Part shown: positions 49,544-60,148 of the stretch, in pieces | Position numbering within the stretch: position 1 is the first letter of the stretch | Layout of the letters: each line of letters starts with the position of its first letter | NCBI GenBank assembly: GCA_011523735.1 | Contig: WTGB01000083.1 | Coordinates: 67,158-131,157, forward strand | Direction: 5' to 3' | DNA length: 64,000 bases | DNA from: Chloroflexota bacterium | GTDB lineage: Bacteria > Chloroflexota > Anaerolineae > Aggregatilineales > Phototrophicaceae | Position numbers and translations under genes: made by a program | Notes under the pieces: generated by a model | Database searches by the model: none | The model's input: the letters and a program-made list of their open reading frames with translations, nothing else | What the model was told of the DNA's origin: nothing

Positions 49544-50182
49544 ATGAAGGGCATGATTGGCAAAAAAGTAGGCATGACCCAGGTATTTGATGAACAGGGT
49601 ACGGTGACTCCGGTGACTGTGATTCAGGCGGGACCCTGCTACGTGACGCAAATACGTAACGTCGAACGCGATGGTTATATCGCGGTACAACTTGGATATG
49701 GGGAAGCCAAACCAAAGAGACTGACCAAGGGCCAACTGGGCCACTTGCAGCGGTCCGACTTGCCTGCGTTACGTCACCTGCGTGAATTTCGCCTGCCTGA
49801 AACTGCCGAATTGGCGGTTGCAGAGGGTCAAGAGATCAATGTCGATATTTTTGAGCGCGGTGAGCTGGTTGATGTCATTGGTACGAGCAAGGGACGTGGT
49901 CATGCGGGCACAATCAAGCGCCACGGCTTCGCTCGCGGACCGAAGACACACGGTCAATCCGACCGGATGCGTTCGCCCGGATCGATCGGCATGTGCGCCA
50001 CGCCTGGCAGGACGTTGAAAGGCAAGAGGATGGCGGGCCGCATGGGTAATGATCGTGTGACCGTGCAGAATCTACCCTTGGTCGTTGTTGATGCCCAGAA
50101 TAACCTGTTGGCTGTGAAGGGCTCCGTGCCTGGCGCCAAAGGCAGCATCGTCATGATCCGCCCGGCCGCGAAGCGCGCTTAA
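49544..50182 (+). CDS. rplC: 50S ribosomal protein L3
   Basis: MKGMIGKKVGMTQVFDEQG. Confidence 0.98.
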   Translation: MKGMIGKKVGMTQVFDEQGTVTPVTVIQAGPCYVTQIRNVERDGYIAVQLGYGEAKPKRLTKGQLGHLQRSDLPALRHLREFRLPETAELAVAEGQEINVDIFERGELVDVIGTSKGRGHAGTIKRHGFARGPKTHGQSDRMRSPGSIGMCATPGRTLKGKRMAGRMGNDRVTVQNLPLVVVDAQNNLLAVKGSVPGAKGSIVMIRPAAKRA

Positions 50183-50212
50183 CCGACGGCGGAGAAGACA
50201 GGAGAGTTGGCC

Positions 50213-50842
50213 ATGCAATTACCAGTTTTGGATAGCGCCGGTCGCGAAGTATCCCAGATTGACCTGCCGTCCGATATCTTTGAAGCCAAGATCAACGTGG
50301 GCTTGATGCACCAAGCTTTCGTCCGGCAGATGGCAAACGCCCGGCAAGGATCGCATAACACGCGTTCCCGCAGCGAAATCCGCGCGACCGGAGCAAAATG
50401 GTATCGGCAAAAGGGTACGGGCCGGGCGCGTCACGGCGCTCAAAGTGCGCCTATATTCGTCGGTGGCGGTTTGGCGCATGGACCCAAGCCTCGCGACTAT
50501 TCAAAGCGGATGCCGAAGAAGATGAGGCAAGGCGCTATCCGTTCGACGCTCAGCGCGTTGGTGCGTGATGACCAGTTGATATTAGTCGACAAACTCGATA
50601 TGGACGCTCCGAAGACTAAGGAAATGCGCAGTTTTATTAAGGCGCTGGTCGGCGATCAATCGGCATTGATCGTGGTGACGCGTGACCAGAAAACGGTCCG
50701 CAAGAGCGCAAGTAACCTAGCCAAAGTCCATTCACTCGTCGCCAATTACCTGAACGTCCGCGACTTGCTGAAATACGACAAGGTGATTATGTCTTTGGAC
50801 GCTCTCGATGTGATCAAGGGCATTTGGGGCAAGGGAGCGTAA
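50213..50842 (+). CDS. rplD: 50S ribosomal protein L4
   Basis: RQGSHNTRSRSEIRATGAKWYRQKGTGRARHG. Confidence 0.97.
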   Translation: MQLPVLDSAGREVSQIDLPSDIFEAKINVGLMHQAFVRQMANARQGSHNTRSRSEIRATGAKWYRQKGTGRARHGAQSAPIFVGGGLAHGPKPRDYSKRMPKKMRQGAIRSTLSALVRDDQLILVDKLDMDAPKTKEMRSFIKALVGDQSALIVVTRDQKTVRKSASNLAKVHSLVANYLNVRDLLKYDKVIMSLDALDVIKGIWGKGA

Positions 50843-50843
50843 C

Positions 50844-51146
50844 ATGGCCGAGCTACACCTTTATGATGTTATCCGCCGTCCACTAATCACGGAAAAGACA
50901 ACTGAGATGGCGGACGCGCAGAACAAATACGTTTTTGAAGTAGCACGGAACGCCAACAAGATTCAGGTCAAAGAAGCGGTGGAAGAGATTTTTGACCTTG
51001 AGGGCAAGGTGGTCAAAGTCAACACGATGGTGATGCCAGCCAAACGCGGACGCCGAGGTCGCAACCAGTACATTCGGTCCCGCGCGTGGAAGAAGGCAAT
51101 CGTAACGCTGGAGGATGGCGTTTCGATCGAGCTTTTTGATGTTTAG
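50844..51146 (+). CDS. rplW: 50S ribosomal protein L23
   Basis: [32 protein letters not shown]. Confidence 0.97.
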   Translation: MAELHLYDVIRRPLITEKTTEMADAQNKYVFEVARNANKIQVKEAVEEIFDLEGKVVKVNTMVMPAKRGRRGRNQYIRSRAWKKAIVTLEDGVSIELFDV

Positions 51147-51160
51147 GGAGTGCATTTAGG

Positions 51161-51994
51161 ATGCCCATTAAGGTCTATAAACCCACATCGCCCGGTCGCC
51201 GTGATATGACCGGGTATACATTCGAAGAGATCACGAAGAAGAAACCCGAGCGTTCTTTAACGCGCGCCTTACGGAAGAAGGGCGGCCGGAATAACACCGG
51301 GCGGATCACAGTGCGGCACCGGGGCGGCGGACATAAGCGGCGTTATCGGATAATTGACTTCAAGCGGGACAAGGAAGATTGCCGCGCGGAGGTCATCGCT
51401 ATCGAGTATGATCCCAATCGTTCCGCACGTATCGCCCTGCTGCAATACGAAGACGGCGTCAAGAGTTACATCATCGCGCCCATGGGCCTTCAAGTCGGTA
51501 ACAAGATCGGAAACGGCGCCATGAGCACGTTGCGACCGGGAAATAGTCGGGCGCTGAAGGAAATTCCGCTGGGCACGGTGGTGCACAATATCGAAATGCG
51601 GCCGGGCAAAGGCGGGCAGTTGGCGCGTTCCGCCGGGACATCGGCGCAGATATTGGCATCGGAAGGCAAGTATATTACGCTCCGCCTGCCAAGCGGCGAG
51701 ATGCGAATGATTCTTGCTACTTGTCGAGCAACAATCGGGCAGGTGGGCAATGCTGAACATTCAAATGTCAAACTAGGTAAAGCTGGTCGGCGCCGTTGGC
51801 TGGGTTGGCGGCCCTCGGTCCGAGGCACGGCAATGGATCCGGCGAGTCATCCACATGGCGGTGGTGAGGGCAAGTCCGGCATCGGTATGGCAGCGCCGAA
51901 GACACCCTGGGGCAAGAAAGCGCTCGGCGTACGTACGCGGCGGAATAAGCGTACGAGTCAGTTCATCGTCCGCCGCCGCGGCAAGCGCCGTTAA
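51161..51994 (+). CDS. rplB: 50S ribosomal protein L2
   Basis: [12 protein letters not shown]...[18 protein letters not shown]. Confidence 0.98.
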   Translation: MPIKVYKPTSPGRRDMTGYTFEEITKKKPERSLTRALRKKGGRNNTGRITVRHRGGGHKRRYRIIDFKRDKEDCRAEVIAIEYDPNRSARIALLQYEDGVKSYIIAPMGLQVGNKIGNGAMSTLRPGNSRALKEIPLGTVVHNIEMRPGKGGQLARSAGTSAQILASEGKYITLRLPSGEMRMILATCRATIGQVGNAEHSNVKLGKAGRRRWLGWRPSVRGTAMDPASHPHGGGEGKSGIGMAAPKTPWGKKALGVRTRRNKRTSQFIVRRRGKRR

Positions 51995-52009
51995 TCAGGA
52001 GAGACGAAT

Positions 52010-52279
52010 ATGTCACGGTCACTGAAAAAAGGCTACTACATTAGTCCCAAGCTGTTGGAGAAAGTGGAGCGGCTTAACCAGCAGAACAAAAAAGTCGTCA
52101 TTCGCACGTGGAGTCGGGCGAGTACGATCTTTCCGCAGATGGTCGGTCATACGATTGCCGTGCATGATGGCCGGCGGCATGTGCCGATCTACATCACGGA
52201 GAACATGGTTGGGCACAAGCTGGGTGAATTTGCACCTACGCGCACGTTCCGCGGTCATATCACGGACAGTAGACGATAG
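52010..52279 (+). CDS. rpsS: 30S ribosomal protein S19
   Basis: [20 protein letters not shown]. Confidence 0.98.
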   Translation: MSRSLKKGYYISPKLLEKVERLNQQNKKVVIRTWSRASTIFPQMVGHTIAVHDGRRHVPIYITENMVGHKLGEFAPTRTFRGHITDSRR

Positions 52280-52290
52280 AGGTTGATGAT

Positions 52291-52644
52291 ATGGAAGTTC
52301 GCGCTATTTCTCGATATCTGCCGATCTCGCCGCGGAAGCTGCGTCTAGTCTGTGACAAAGTGCGCGGGATGGATGCGGAAGAGGCCTTGATTGTGCTGGA
52401 TTATATGCCGCAGAAGGGTTCGACTTTTGTAAGCAAGACATTGTCGTCGGCGATGGCTAACGCGGTGAACAATTTTGATCTGAACAGGGAAGAACTGTAT
52501 GTTTCGCAGATTTACGCTGGCGATGGTCCTACGTTGAAGCGCTTCAAAGCGGGCGCGCGCGGACGCTTCAAGCCGCGTTTGAAACGCACGTCTCACCTGT
52601 GGGTGATCTTGGCAGAGCGGGAGGAAGAATTTAATGGGTCGTAA
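52291..52644 (+). CDS. rplV: 50S ribosomal protein L22
   Basis: RYLPISPRKLRLVCDKVRGMDAEEAL. Confidence 0.97.
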   Translation: MEVRAISRYLPISPRKLRLVCDKVRGMDAEEALIVLDYMPQKGSTFVSKTLSSAMANAVNNFDLNREELYVSQIYAGDGPTLKRFKAGARGRFKPRLKRTSHLWVILAEREEEFNGS

Positions 52645-53332
52645 GGTTCATCCTAAGGGCTTTCGCCTGAAAGTCATCCGTGAATGGGATGCTCGCTGGT
52701 ATGCAGAAGGCGAGCAATACGTCAACTTGTTGATGGAAGATCGCAAGATCCGTAAATACCTCAAAGCGAAGACGGCGCGCGCCGGTGTGTCTCGCATAGA
52801 GATTGAGCGGAATCCGAACCTCGTGATTGTTACAATCAATACTGTCCGTCCCGGGCTAATCATCGGGCGGAAGGGCGAGGCAGTAAAGGAATTGCGACAG
52901 AACCTGCAGGATATGACTGGCAAGAAAGTGAAGGTCGAAGTCAGCGAGATCGAGAAGCCGGACCTGGATGCGACGCTGGTGGCGGAGAATGTTGCGTCCC
53001 AGCTCGTCCGCCGGATTGGCCATAGCCGCGCCATGAAACGCGCCATCATGCAGGCGATGCGGCAGGGCGCTGGTGGAATCCGTATCGAAGTCAGCGGTCG
53101 TCTCGGCGGCTCCGATATGGCGCGACGCGAGTGGATGTTTGATGGCCGCGTGCCGCGCAACACCTTAAGAGCCGATATCGACTACGGTTTCGCCGAAGCC
53201 TTGACGACCTTTGGTCAGATAGGCGTGAAAGTGTGGATTTACAAAGGCGATATCTTGCCGGGCGAAGATCCCTTCAGTACCGGCGCGCAGAGGCCTGCTG
53301 CCCGTGACGGTCGTCGCGGTCGACGGAACTAG
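52634..53332 (+). CDS. rpsC: 30S ribosomal protein S3
   Basis: MGRKVHPKGFRLKVIREWDARWYAEGEQY. Confidence 0.98.
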   Translation: MGRKVHPKGFRLKVIREWDARWYAEGEQYVNLLMEDRKIRKYLKAKTARAGVSRIEIERNPNLVIVTINTVRPGLIIGRKGEAVKELRQNLQDMTGKKVKVEVSEIEKPDLDATLVAENVASQLVRRIGHSRAMKRAIMQAMRQGAGGIRIEVSGRLGGSDMARREWMFDGRVPRNTLRADIDYGFAEALTTFGQIGVKVWIYKGDILPGEDPFSTGAQRPAARDGRRGRRN

Positions 53333-53356
53333 AGCGCTTCCAGAGGAGCAAACCAC

Positions 53357-53791
53357 ATGTTGATGCCGAAACGCAGAAAGTACAACAAGCAGATGCGCGG
53401 CCGCATGCGTGGCAAGGCGCGGCGTGGCGCGGTCGTTCAATTTGGAGATTATGGCTTGCAGGCGCTCGAGCCCAGTTGGGTTACCAGCCGACAGATTGAA
53501 GCCTGCCGGCGGGCGATGGTGCGTTATATTCGCCGTCGCGGCAAGGTTTGGATTCGTATATTTCCGGATAAGCCGGTGACGCAGAAAGCGGCTGAAACGC
53601 GCATGGGCAGTGGTAAGGGCTCGGTGGAGAAGTGGGTCTGTGTCGTGAAGCCGGGACGCATCCTATTTGAAATGAGTGGCGTGCCCGAAGATGACGCGCG
53701 CGAGGCATTGCGGCTGGCGTCGCACAAGCTGCCGATCAAGACCAAGTTTGTGAAGCGCTTCGATCCAATCTCGGGGCGGGAGGTCAATTGA
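53357..53791 (+). CDS. rplP: 50S ribosomal protein L16
   Basis: [24 protein letters not shown]. Confidence 0.98.
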   Translation: MLMPKRRKYNKQMRGRMRGKARRGAVVQFGDYGLQALEPSWVTSRQIEACRRAMVRYIRRRGKVWIRIFPDKPVTQKAAETRMGSGKGSVEKWVCVVKPGRILFEMSGVPEDDAREALRLASHKLPIKTKFVKRFDPISGREVN

Positions 53792-54018
53792 TGTTTATCG
53801 ACGAAATCCGGGCTATGTCGAATGACGAAATCTTGGACAAGATCGAGGACCTAAAAGTTGAGATGTACACATATCGCTTGCAGAAGGAATCCGGCGAGCT
53901 TAAGGATACGACGCTGTTCCGTAAGACGCGGCGAGACATCGCGCGTTTGAAGACAGCGCTGCGTGAGCGCGAATTGGCGGCGGAAATGATTGCGCAAGGG
54001 GGACAGAATGCCGAATAA
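53791..54018 (+). CDS. rpmC: 50S ribosomal protein L29
   Basis: [44 protein letters not shown] junction with rplP. Confidence 0.95.
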   Translation: MFIDEIRAMSNDEILDKIEDLKVEMYTYRLQKESGELKDTTLFRKTRRDIARLKTALRERELAAEMIAQGGQNAE

Positions 54019-54268
54019 TCGCAAACGCCTGGTTGGGACGGTCGTCAGCGACAAGATGGAAAAGACGGTTGTTGTGGCGATAGAGAATCGCAAAATGCAC
54101 CCGGTCTATCACAAGGTCGTGTCTTCCACCCGAAAGGTGATGGCCCATGACGAAACCGGGGCAGGCATAGGCGCATTGGTGCGCATCGTGCAGAGCCGCC
54201 CTCTCAGCAAGCGCAAACGTTGGGTGGTAGAGGAAGTATTGGAAGCGCCGGAGGTTGTGGTCAACTGA
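54008..54268 (+). CDS. rpsQ: 30S ribosomal protein S17
   Basis: [33 protein letters not shown] 54008 overlaps rpmC. Confidence 0.97.
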   Translation: MPNNRKRLVGTVVSDKMEKTVVVAIENRKMHPVYHKVVSSTRKVMAHDETGAGIGALVRIVQSRPLSKRKRWVVEEVLEAPEVVVN

Positions 54269-54312
54269 GTCGGCATAGTCGACTCTGGTTGCTTGAACGG
54301 AGAGTGCTAACG

Positions 54313-54684
54313 ATGATTCAGACAGAATCGCGTTTGAAGGTAGCCGATAACAGTGGCGCGCAAGAAATCTTGGTCATCCGTGTCACTGGCGGGTCAAGGG
54401 TGAAATATGGCCACGTCGGCGATATCGTAGTCGGCACGGTGAAGTCGGCTTCGACGACGGGCGGTGTGAAAAAAGGTGAACTGGTGCGGGCGGTAATCGT
54501 ACGTACTCACAAGGAATACCGCCGCTCTGATGGTTCCACCATCCGCTTTGACGACAACGCCGCGGTCGTGCTGGCGGAGGATCTTGAGAATCCCCGCGGC
54601 ACCCGCGTGTTTGGTCCCGTAGCGCGCGAATTGCGGGACAAGGGATTTATGAAGATCGTCTCACTGGCGCCGGAGACCTTGTAA
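54313..54684 (+). CDS. rplN: 50S ribosomal protein L14
   Basis: [28 protein letters not shown]. Confidence 0.98.
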   Translation: MIQTESRLKVADNSGAQEILVIRVTGGSRVKYGHVGDIVVGTVKSASTTGGVKKGELVRAVIVRTHKEYRRSDGSTIRFDDNAAVVLAEDLENPRGTRVFGPVARELRDKGFMKIVSLAPETL

Positions 54685-54698
54685 ACGAGGGTAATGAG

Positions 54699-55028
54699 AT
54701 GCAACGAGTGCAGCAAGGGGACACCATTGAAGTTATTGCGGGCAAAGATAAAGGCCTGCGAGGTGAGGTCGTCCGCATCTTGGTCAAGAAGAATCGGGTG
54801 ATTGTCAACGGTGTGAACATTATGAAGCGGCACCGTAAGGCGCGCCCCGCGCCCGGCGGGCAGCAAATTCCGGCGCAGATCATCGAGTTTGAAGCGCCGC
54901 TCCATCTTTCAAATGTGATGGTGGTATGCAGCAACTGCGATGAGCGTACTCGTATCGGCTACCGCTGGACTGATGATGGGTACAAGTCGCGCTATTGCAA
55001 AAAATGCAAAAGTGATATCAGTTCCTAG
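54699..55028 (+). CDS. rplX: 50S ribosomal protein L24 with C-terminal zinc ribbon
   Basis: GDTIEVIAGKDKGLRGEVVRIL; CSNCDERTRIGYRWTDDGYKSRYCKKC. Confidence 0.97.
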   Translation: MQRVQQGDTIEVIAGKDKGLRGEVVRILVKKNRVIVNGVNIMKRHRKARPAPGGQQIPAQIIEFEAPLHLSNVMVVCSNCDERTRIGYRWTDDGYKSRYCKKCKSDISS

Positions 55029-55041
55029 AGCGAGGTGAATT

Positions 55042-55584
55042 ATGGAAAACCGCATGTACACCCGCTACCTCGAAGAAGTGGTGCCGACCCTGACACAGGA
55101 GTTCGGCTATAAAAATCCTATGCAGGTGCCGACGATCAGCAAGATTACGTTGAACATCGGCGTTGGCGAGGCAATTGATGAGCCGCGCTCGCTTGATGGC
55201 GCGGTCGAGGACTTGAAGACTATCACCGGGCAGCAACCGGTGGTCACCCGCGCGAAAAAGAGCATCGCGACATACAAGCTGCGTGAGGGCCGAGCGATCG
55301 GCACGAAGGTGACTTTGCGCAAGGAGCGGATGTGGGCACTCTATGACCGGTTGGTTAATATCGCGCTTCCACGTATTCGCGACTTCCGCGGCGTCCCGGC
55401 TAAGTTGGATGGTCGTGGCAACTTCACGGTCGGCTTGCGGGAGCAATTGGTCTTCCCGGAGATTGACTTTGACAAGATTGACAAGGTCCGCGGGATGGAA
55501 ATCACCATCGTTACCACAGCGAAAACAGATGAGGAGGGCCGCCGATTGCTGACTCTGCTCGGTATGCCTTTCCAAGGGAACTAG
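55042..55584 (+). CDS. rplE: 50S ribosomal protein L5
   Basis: [38 protein letters not shown]. Confidence 0.98.
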   Translation: MENRMYTRYLEEVVPTLTQEFGYKNPMQVPTISKITLNIGVGEAIDEPRSLDGAVEDLKTITGQQPVVTRAKKSIATYKLREGRAIGTKVTLRKERMWALYDRLVNIALPRIRDFRGVPAKLDGRGNFTVGLREQLVFPEIDFDKIDKVRGMEITIVTTAKTDEEGRRLLTLLGMPFQGN

Positions 55585-55594
55585 AGAGGGTTAC

Positions 55595-55777
55595 ATGGCG
55601 AAAAAATGTATGCAATTTCGGGAACAACGACGCAAGTACGCGGTGCGCGTCCGTCATCGTTGCAAAGTTTGTGGTCGCCCGCGCGGATATATTCGCCGCT
55701 TTGGCTTGTGCCGGATCTGCTTCCGCGAGATGGCTTTGAATGGCGAGATTCCCGGCGTTGTGAAGGCGAGTTGGTAG
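55595..55777 (+). CDS. rpsN: 30S ribosomal protein S14, zinc-binding type
   Basis: 60 aa with [25 protein letters not shown]. Confidence 0.97.
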   Translation: MAKKCMQFREQRRKYAVRVRHRCKVCGRPRGYIRRFGLCRICFREMALNGEIPGVVKASW

Positions 55778-55789
55778 GAGGCAGTTATA

Positions 55790-56203
55790 GTGTCTAACGT
55801 GACGAATGATCCAATTGCCGATATGTTGACGCGTATTCGCAATGCACTGACGCGCGGCAAGCCGGAAGTCATCGTGCCGATGTCCAAGATCAAAATTGAG
55901 ATCGCCCGGATCCTTCAGGAAGAAGGCTACATTGAAAATTTCTCTATCGGCGATGAAAAACCGGTACCGCTGATCAACGTGCAGTTGAAATATTTTGGGT
56001 CGCGCCGGGACCGGCAGCCTGTGATCACGCAATTGCAGCGAATCAGCAAACCGGGGCGCCGTGTCTATCGCAAGCGTAAGGAATTGCCGATCGTGCTGAG
56101 TGGCACGGGTATCGCAATCGTGACGACTCCAAAGGGTGTGATGACGGCGCAGCAAGCCCGACGCAATGGCGTTGGTGGTGAAGTGCTGTGTTACGTCTGG
56201 TGA
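55790..56203 (+). CDS. rpsH: 30S ribosomal protein S8
   Basis: DPIADMLTRIRNALTRGKPEV; GTGIAIVTTPKGVMTAQQARRNGVGGEVLCYVW. Confidence 0.98.
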   Translation: MSNVTNDPIADMLTRIRNALTRGKPEVIVPMSKIKIEIARILQEEGYIENFSIGDEKPVPLINVQLKYFGSRRDRQPVITQLQRISKPGRRVYRKRKELPIVLSGTGIAIVTTPKGVMTAQQARRNGVGGEVLCYVW

Positions 56204-56219
56204 TGGGAGGGAAGTTAAT

Positions 56220-56768
56220 ATGTCGCGAATAGGCAAGCAACCGGTCCCGCTGCCGGACAAAGTCAGCGTCACCATCGACCGGAACACGGTGAAAGTGATC
56301 GGACCCAAGGGCGAGTTGTCGCAGGATTTCAATCCGGATTTGACGGTCCGTCAGGAGAACGGGTCAATCGTCGTAGAGCGGCCCTCAGACCTGCGTCATC
56401 ACAAGGCGCTGCATGGATTGACGCGTTCGCTGCTGGCAAACATGGTGCGGGGCGTATCCGAGGGTTTCCGCAAGACGCTGCAAATCCAGGGTGTTGGTTA
56501 TCAGGCGATGTTGCAAGGCAAGAATCTGCAGTTGCGCCTCGGACATTCGCACGAAGTAATTGTTGAGCCACCGGCACATATCAGCTTTGACGTGCCGAAG
56601 GATTCGCGCGGTACGATCATTCACGTCGATGGCATCGACAAGCAAGTTGTCGGTCAAGTGGCGGCTGATATCCGCGGCTGGCGCCCGCCTGAACCGTATA
56701 AGGGCAAGGGTGTGCGCTATTTGGGCGAATACGTCCGGCGCAAAGCTGGCAAGGCTGGCAAACGATAG
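56220..56768 (+). CDS. rplF: 50S ribosomal protein L6
   Basis: MSRIGKQPVPLPDKVSVTIDRNTVKVIGPKGEL. Confidence 0.98.
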   Translation: MSRIGKQPVPLPDKVSVTIDRNTVKVIGPKGELSQDFNPDLTVRQENGSIVVERPSDLRHHKALHGLTRSLLANMVRGVSEGFRKTLQIQGVGYQAMLQGKNLQLRLGHSHEVIVEPPAHISFDVPKDSRGTIIHVDGIDKQVVGQVAADIRGWRPPEPYKGKGVRYLGEYVRRKAGKAGKR

Positions 56769-56851
56769 GGGCTAAACGCCTTCGGAATCGGGCGCAAGCG
56801 GTAGAAAGCTCGCGCAGAGTTGCGAGACGACAGAAGCAAGGGAATTAAGAG

Positions 56852-57226
56852 ATGGCAGATATCATTGGTCGAAAGAAATACGCCGCTCGTAAGAGACGTC
56901 ACCGGCGGGTGCGAAGGCATGTTTCCGGCACTGCCACGCGGCCCCGGATGAATGTTTTCCGCAGCAACAGCAATACATTTGTGCAAGTCATTGATGATAT
57001 TGCCGGGCGTACTTTGGTTTCCTGCTCGACGATCGACAAGGAACTGGCGCCTTCGCTGGCCGATAAGAACAAGGTCGAGGCCGCGAAGATGGTCGGTCAG
57101 ACCGTCGCCGAGCGGGCGAAGGCGGCTGGCATTGAACAGGTAGTCTTTGATCGAGGTGGATTCAAGTATACCGGTCGTGTTGCGGCGGTAGCTCAAGGCG
57201 CGCGCGAAGCAGGCCTGCAATTATAG
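56852..57226 (+). CDS. rplR: 50S ribosomal protein L18
   Basis: [43 protein letters not shown]. Confidence 0.97.
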   Translation: MADIIGRKKYAARKRRHRRVRRHVSGTATRPRMNVFRSNSNTFVQVIDDIAGRTLVSCSTIDKELAPSLADKNKVEAAKMVGQTVAERAKAAGIEQVVFDRGGFKYTGRVAAVAQGAREAGLQL

Positions 57227-57241
57227 GCGTGGAGGTCATTT

Positions 57242-57805
57242 ATGGCAGAAAGAAGAAGAAGGGATTCGCGCAGAAACCAAGAAGAGCGCGATGAATTTGA
57301 CGAGCGCGTAGTCGATATCCGGCGCGTCGCGAAGGTAATCAAAGGCGGCCGGCGTTTTGCCTTCCGCACTGTTGTCGTTGTCGGTGACAACAAAGGCAAT
57401 GTTGGTATCGGCATCGGCAAGGCGCGAGCGGTACCTGATAGCATCCGCAAAGCCGCCGAACGCGCGCGCCGCAATATTGAAGCTGTATCGCTTTCGGGCA
57501 CAACCATTCCCTATACGGTTATAGGGCGTCATGGTGGGGCGCGTGTCCTACTGAAACCGGCGGCGCCGGGGACTGGTGTCATTGCTGGCGGTGGTGTGCG
57601 CGCGGTGCTCGAAGTTGTCGGGGTGCGTAATATATTGACAAAGAGTCAAGGCAGCGCAAATCTGCTAAATGTTACGATGGCTACACTGGATGCGCTAAAG
57701 CAACTCCGTAGCGGCGAGCAATTGGCCGAGATGCGTGGCAAACCCGTGCATGAAGTGGCGCCAGTGTGGGAACGGCGCGGTGAACGAGGAGGTGAGCATG
57801 CCTGA
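57242..57805 (+). CDS. rpsE: 30S ribosomal protein S5
   Basis: [43 protein letters not shown]. Confidence 0.98.
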   Translation: MAERRRRDSRRNQEERDEFDERVVDIRRVAKVIKGGRRFAFRTVVVVGDNKGNVGIGIGKARAVPDSIRKAAERARRNIEAVSLSGTTIPYTVIGRHGGARVLLKPAAPGTGVIAGGGVRAVLEVVGVRNILTKSQGSANLLNVTMATLDALKQLRSGEQLAEMRGKPVHEVAPVWERRGERGGEHA

Positions 57806-58010
57806 GCAAAGCGGCAAGCTGCTCAAAGTCACCTTGGTCAAGAGCCCGATCGGCTATAATAGCCGCCAGAAAGAAACGGTCAGATCACTGGGATTGCGCC
57901 GTATGAGCCAGAGTGTGCTTATCGGTGATGCGCCGCAGATACGTGGCATGATCGCTAAAGTACGTCATCTGGTGACGGTCGAAGAGGTCGAAGAGAATGA
58001 AACTACATGA
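57798..58010 (+). CDS. rpmD: 50S ribosomal protein L30
   Basis: [34 protein letters not shown] 57798. Confidence 0.96.
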   Translation: MPEQSGKLLKVTLVKSPIGYNSRQKETVRSLGLRRMSQSVLIGDAPQIRGMIAKVRHLVTVEEVEENETT

Positions 58011-58524
58011 CTTGAAGCCGGACGAAGGATCGAAGCGCAAGCGTACACGCGTCGGACGCGGGATCGCCGCCGGTAAAGGGAAAACTGCTGGGCGCGGGCA
58101 TAAGGGGCAGGGCGCACGCAGCGGGGGCGGTAAAGGTCCCTACTTCGAGGGTGGACAGTTGCCTTTGGTCCGACGCCTGCCGTTCAAACGCGGCTTCACC
58201 AATATATTCGGCATCACGTACCAGGTTGTCAATGTCGATATGTTGGAGGTGCGATTTGATGATGGCGCTGTCGTCAACGGTACGACGCTGGTAAAAGCGG
58301 GACTAGTCCGCGATGCGGGCGAACCGATCAAGGTGCTGGGCCGCGGTGAACTAAGCAAAAAGCTGGAAGTCCACGCCCATAAATTCACCAAAAGCGCCGC
58401 CGCGAAAATCGAGAGTGCTGGCGGTAGTGTAAACCGCCAAACCTTGAAAGTAACGGGTGCTCGTGCGACAGTAAAGCGCCTGCGTAAAGTTGATTTGGAA
58501 CGCTTATACGGCGACACGAATTGA
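57997..58524 (+). CDS. rplO: 50S ribosomal protein L15
   Basis: [43 protein letters not shown]. Confidence 0.98.
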   Translation: MKLHDLKPDEGSKRKRTRVGRGIAAGKGKTAGRGHKGQGARSGGGKGPYFEGGQLPLVRRLPFKRGFTNIFGITYQVVNVDMLEVRFDDGAVVNGTTLVKAGLVRDAGEPIKVLGRGELSKKLEVHAHKFTKSAAAKIESAGGSVNRQTLKVTGARATVKRLRKVDLERLYGDTN

Positions 58525-58675
58525 TGCTGGCGGGCGAATCAATGGCCTGTGACGCAACAGGTTTGACCGGTTTTGCGTATAGCCCGTAGAGGCCTTGCAG
58601 TATCGGAGCGGATGTTGTTGCTCAGGCGCCATCACGGCAGCAGAAGGACATTATTTTGGACAGGGAAACGATCTC

Positions 58676-60022
58676 ATGATTCAAGCATTGCGTAATGCCT
58701 GGCGCTTGCCGGATGTGCGAAACAAATTGCTGTTCACCGTCTTCATTCTGATCGTTTACCAGTTTGCGGCGCACGTCCCGGTTGTCGGTGTGGATAGGAA
58801 TGTGTTGCGGCAAGTATTCGAAAGCGGCAGCAGCGCGGGAAATCTCATACAGGTGATGAACCTGCTTTCCGGTGGCGCCGTGGCGAATTTCAGCGTTATC
58901 GCAAATGGCGTTTATCCTTACATCACCGCATCGATTATCTTCCAATTGCTTGTGCCGATCGTGCCGGCGCTTGAGCGCATCCAACGCGAACCGGGCGGGC
59001 AAGAGAAGATCCAGCGTTACACTTACTATGTCGCGATCCCCATGGCGGTATTGCAGGCGCTGGGACAGATCAGCATCTTTAATCTGGCGACCGGAACCGG
59101 AGCAGAGATCATTCCGGGCTTCGGCTTCGGCATTGGCAGCAATCTGCTCTTGACGGTCTCCGTGCTGACCACTATGACAGCGGGTACGATGTTCGCCATT
59201 TGGTTGGGTGAACTAATCACTGAGCAGGGTATCGGTAATGGTATTTCGATCATCATATTCGCCGGCATCGTAGCGCAAGCGCCGCAGAATCTGATCCGCC
59301 TGTTGACACAGCAGCCCGATCGCAGCATTTACAACCTGGTGCTGTTTATCGTTATCACCGTACTCAGTGTATTGGCAGTGGTAGTGATTCAAGAAGGTGT
59401 TCGGCGCATACCGGTGCAATATGGTCGCCGAGTACGTGGTAATCGGCAGTTCGCTCAGCAAGACAGCTTCATCCCGCTGCGTGTCAACCCGGTTGGCATG
59501 ATCCCACTTATTTTTGCCCAGTCGATCATCACATTTCCGGCCATCATCGCGAGCTTGTTCCCCCCTGGTCCGGTTGGCAACACGATTCAGACGACCTTTG
59601 GCAATCAGCAGGGTCTGCTATATTGGGGCACGTTCTTCCTCATGACAGTCGGCTTTACATTCTTCTATGCAGAAGTGATGGTAGGCAACCAGAACCTTGC
59701 GGAGTCTCTGCAAAGAAATGGCGGCTTTATCCCTGGTATCCGGCCGGGCAAGCGGACTGAAGATTACATCAAGACGACTACACGCCGCATCACGTTTGTC
59801 GGCGCCTTTTTCCTAGGTGTCATTGCGGTAATTCCCGGTGTAATTGATCTGGTGAATCGCATCATTTTCCCGCTTGAGGCCTCTACTTCCGGTGCCGTCA
59901 TAAATGCCGGTCTTGTAATATCCGGTTCTGGTTTGATTATCGTGGTCGGCGTCGTCATCGATACGATGCGCCAGTTGGAGGCGCAATTGGTCATGCGTAA
60001 CTACGAAGGCTTTATGCGCTGA
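58676..60022 (+). CDS. secY: Preprotein translocase subunit SecY
   Basis: RNAWRLPDVRNKLLFTVFILIVYQFAAHVPVVGVD; ten hydrophobic segments; ATG 58676. Confidence 0.97.
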   Translation: MIQALRNAWRLPDVRNKLLFTVFILIVYQFAAHVPVVGVDRNVLRQVFESGSSAGNLIQVMNLLSGGAVANFSVIANGVYPYITASIIFQLLVPIVPALERIQREPGGQEKIQRYTYYVAIPMAVLQALGQISIFNLATGTGAEIIPGFGFGIGSNLLLTVSVLTTMTAGTMFAIWLGELITEQGIGNGISIIIFAGIVAQAPQNLIRLLTQQPDRSIYNLVLFIVITVLSVLAVVVIQEGVRRIPVQYGRRVRGNRQFAQQDSFIPLRVNPVGMIPLIFAQSIITFPAIIASLFPPGPVGNTIQTTFGNQQGLLYWGTFFLMTVGFTFFYAEVMVGNQNLAESLQRNGGFIPGIRPGKRTEDYIKTTTRRITFVGAFFLGVIAVIPGVIDLVNRIIFPLEASTSGAVINAGLVISGSGLIIVVGVVIDTMRQLEAQLVMRNYEGFMR

Positions 60023-60047
60023 TTATCGACGTGCCTAGAGATTGTTG

Positions 60048-60081
60048 GAGCCGAGTGTGGTCATAGCTCGGCTCTATTTTT
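60048..60081 (+). terminator. Intrinsic terminator between secY and adk
   Basis: GAGCCGAG-TGTGGTCATAG-CTCGGCTC followed by TATTTTT. Confidence 0.75.
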
Positions 60082-60148
60082 GTCAGCTGCGAGCGTTCGT
60101 CGCCGTGATTAGAGAGAAAGACGCGCAAGGGTTTCTGGAGTTGGCAAC

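Noticed and set aside
54699-55028. Zinc-ribbon (CxxC...CxxC) C-terminus in L24
   Set aside because: Known C+ form of L24 in many bacteria, as is the zinc S14 form at 55595-55777.
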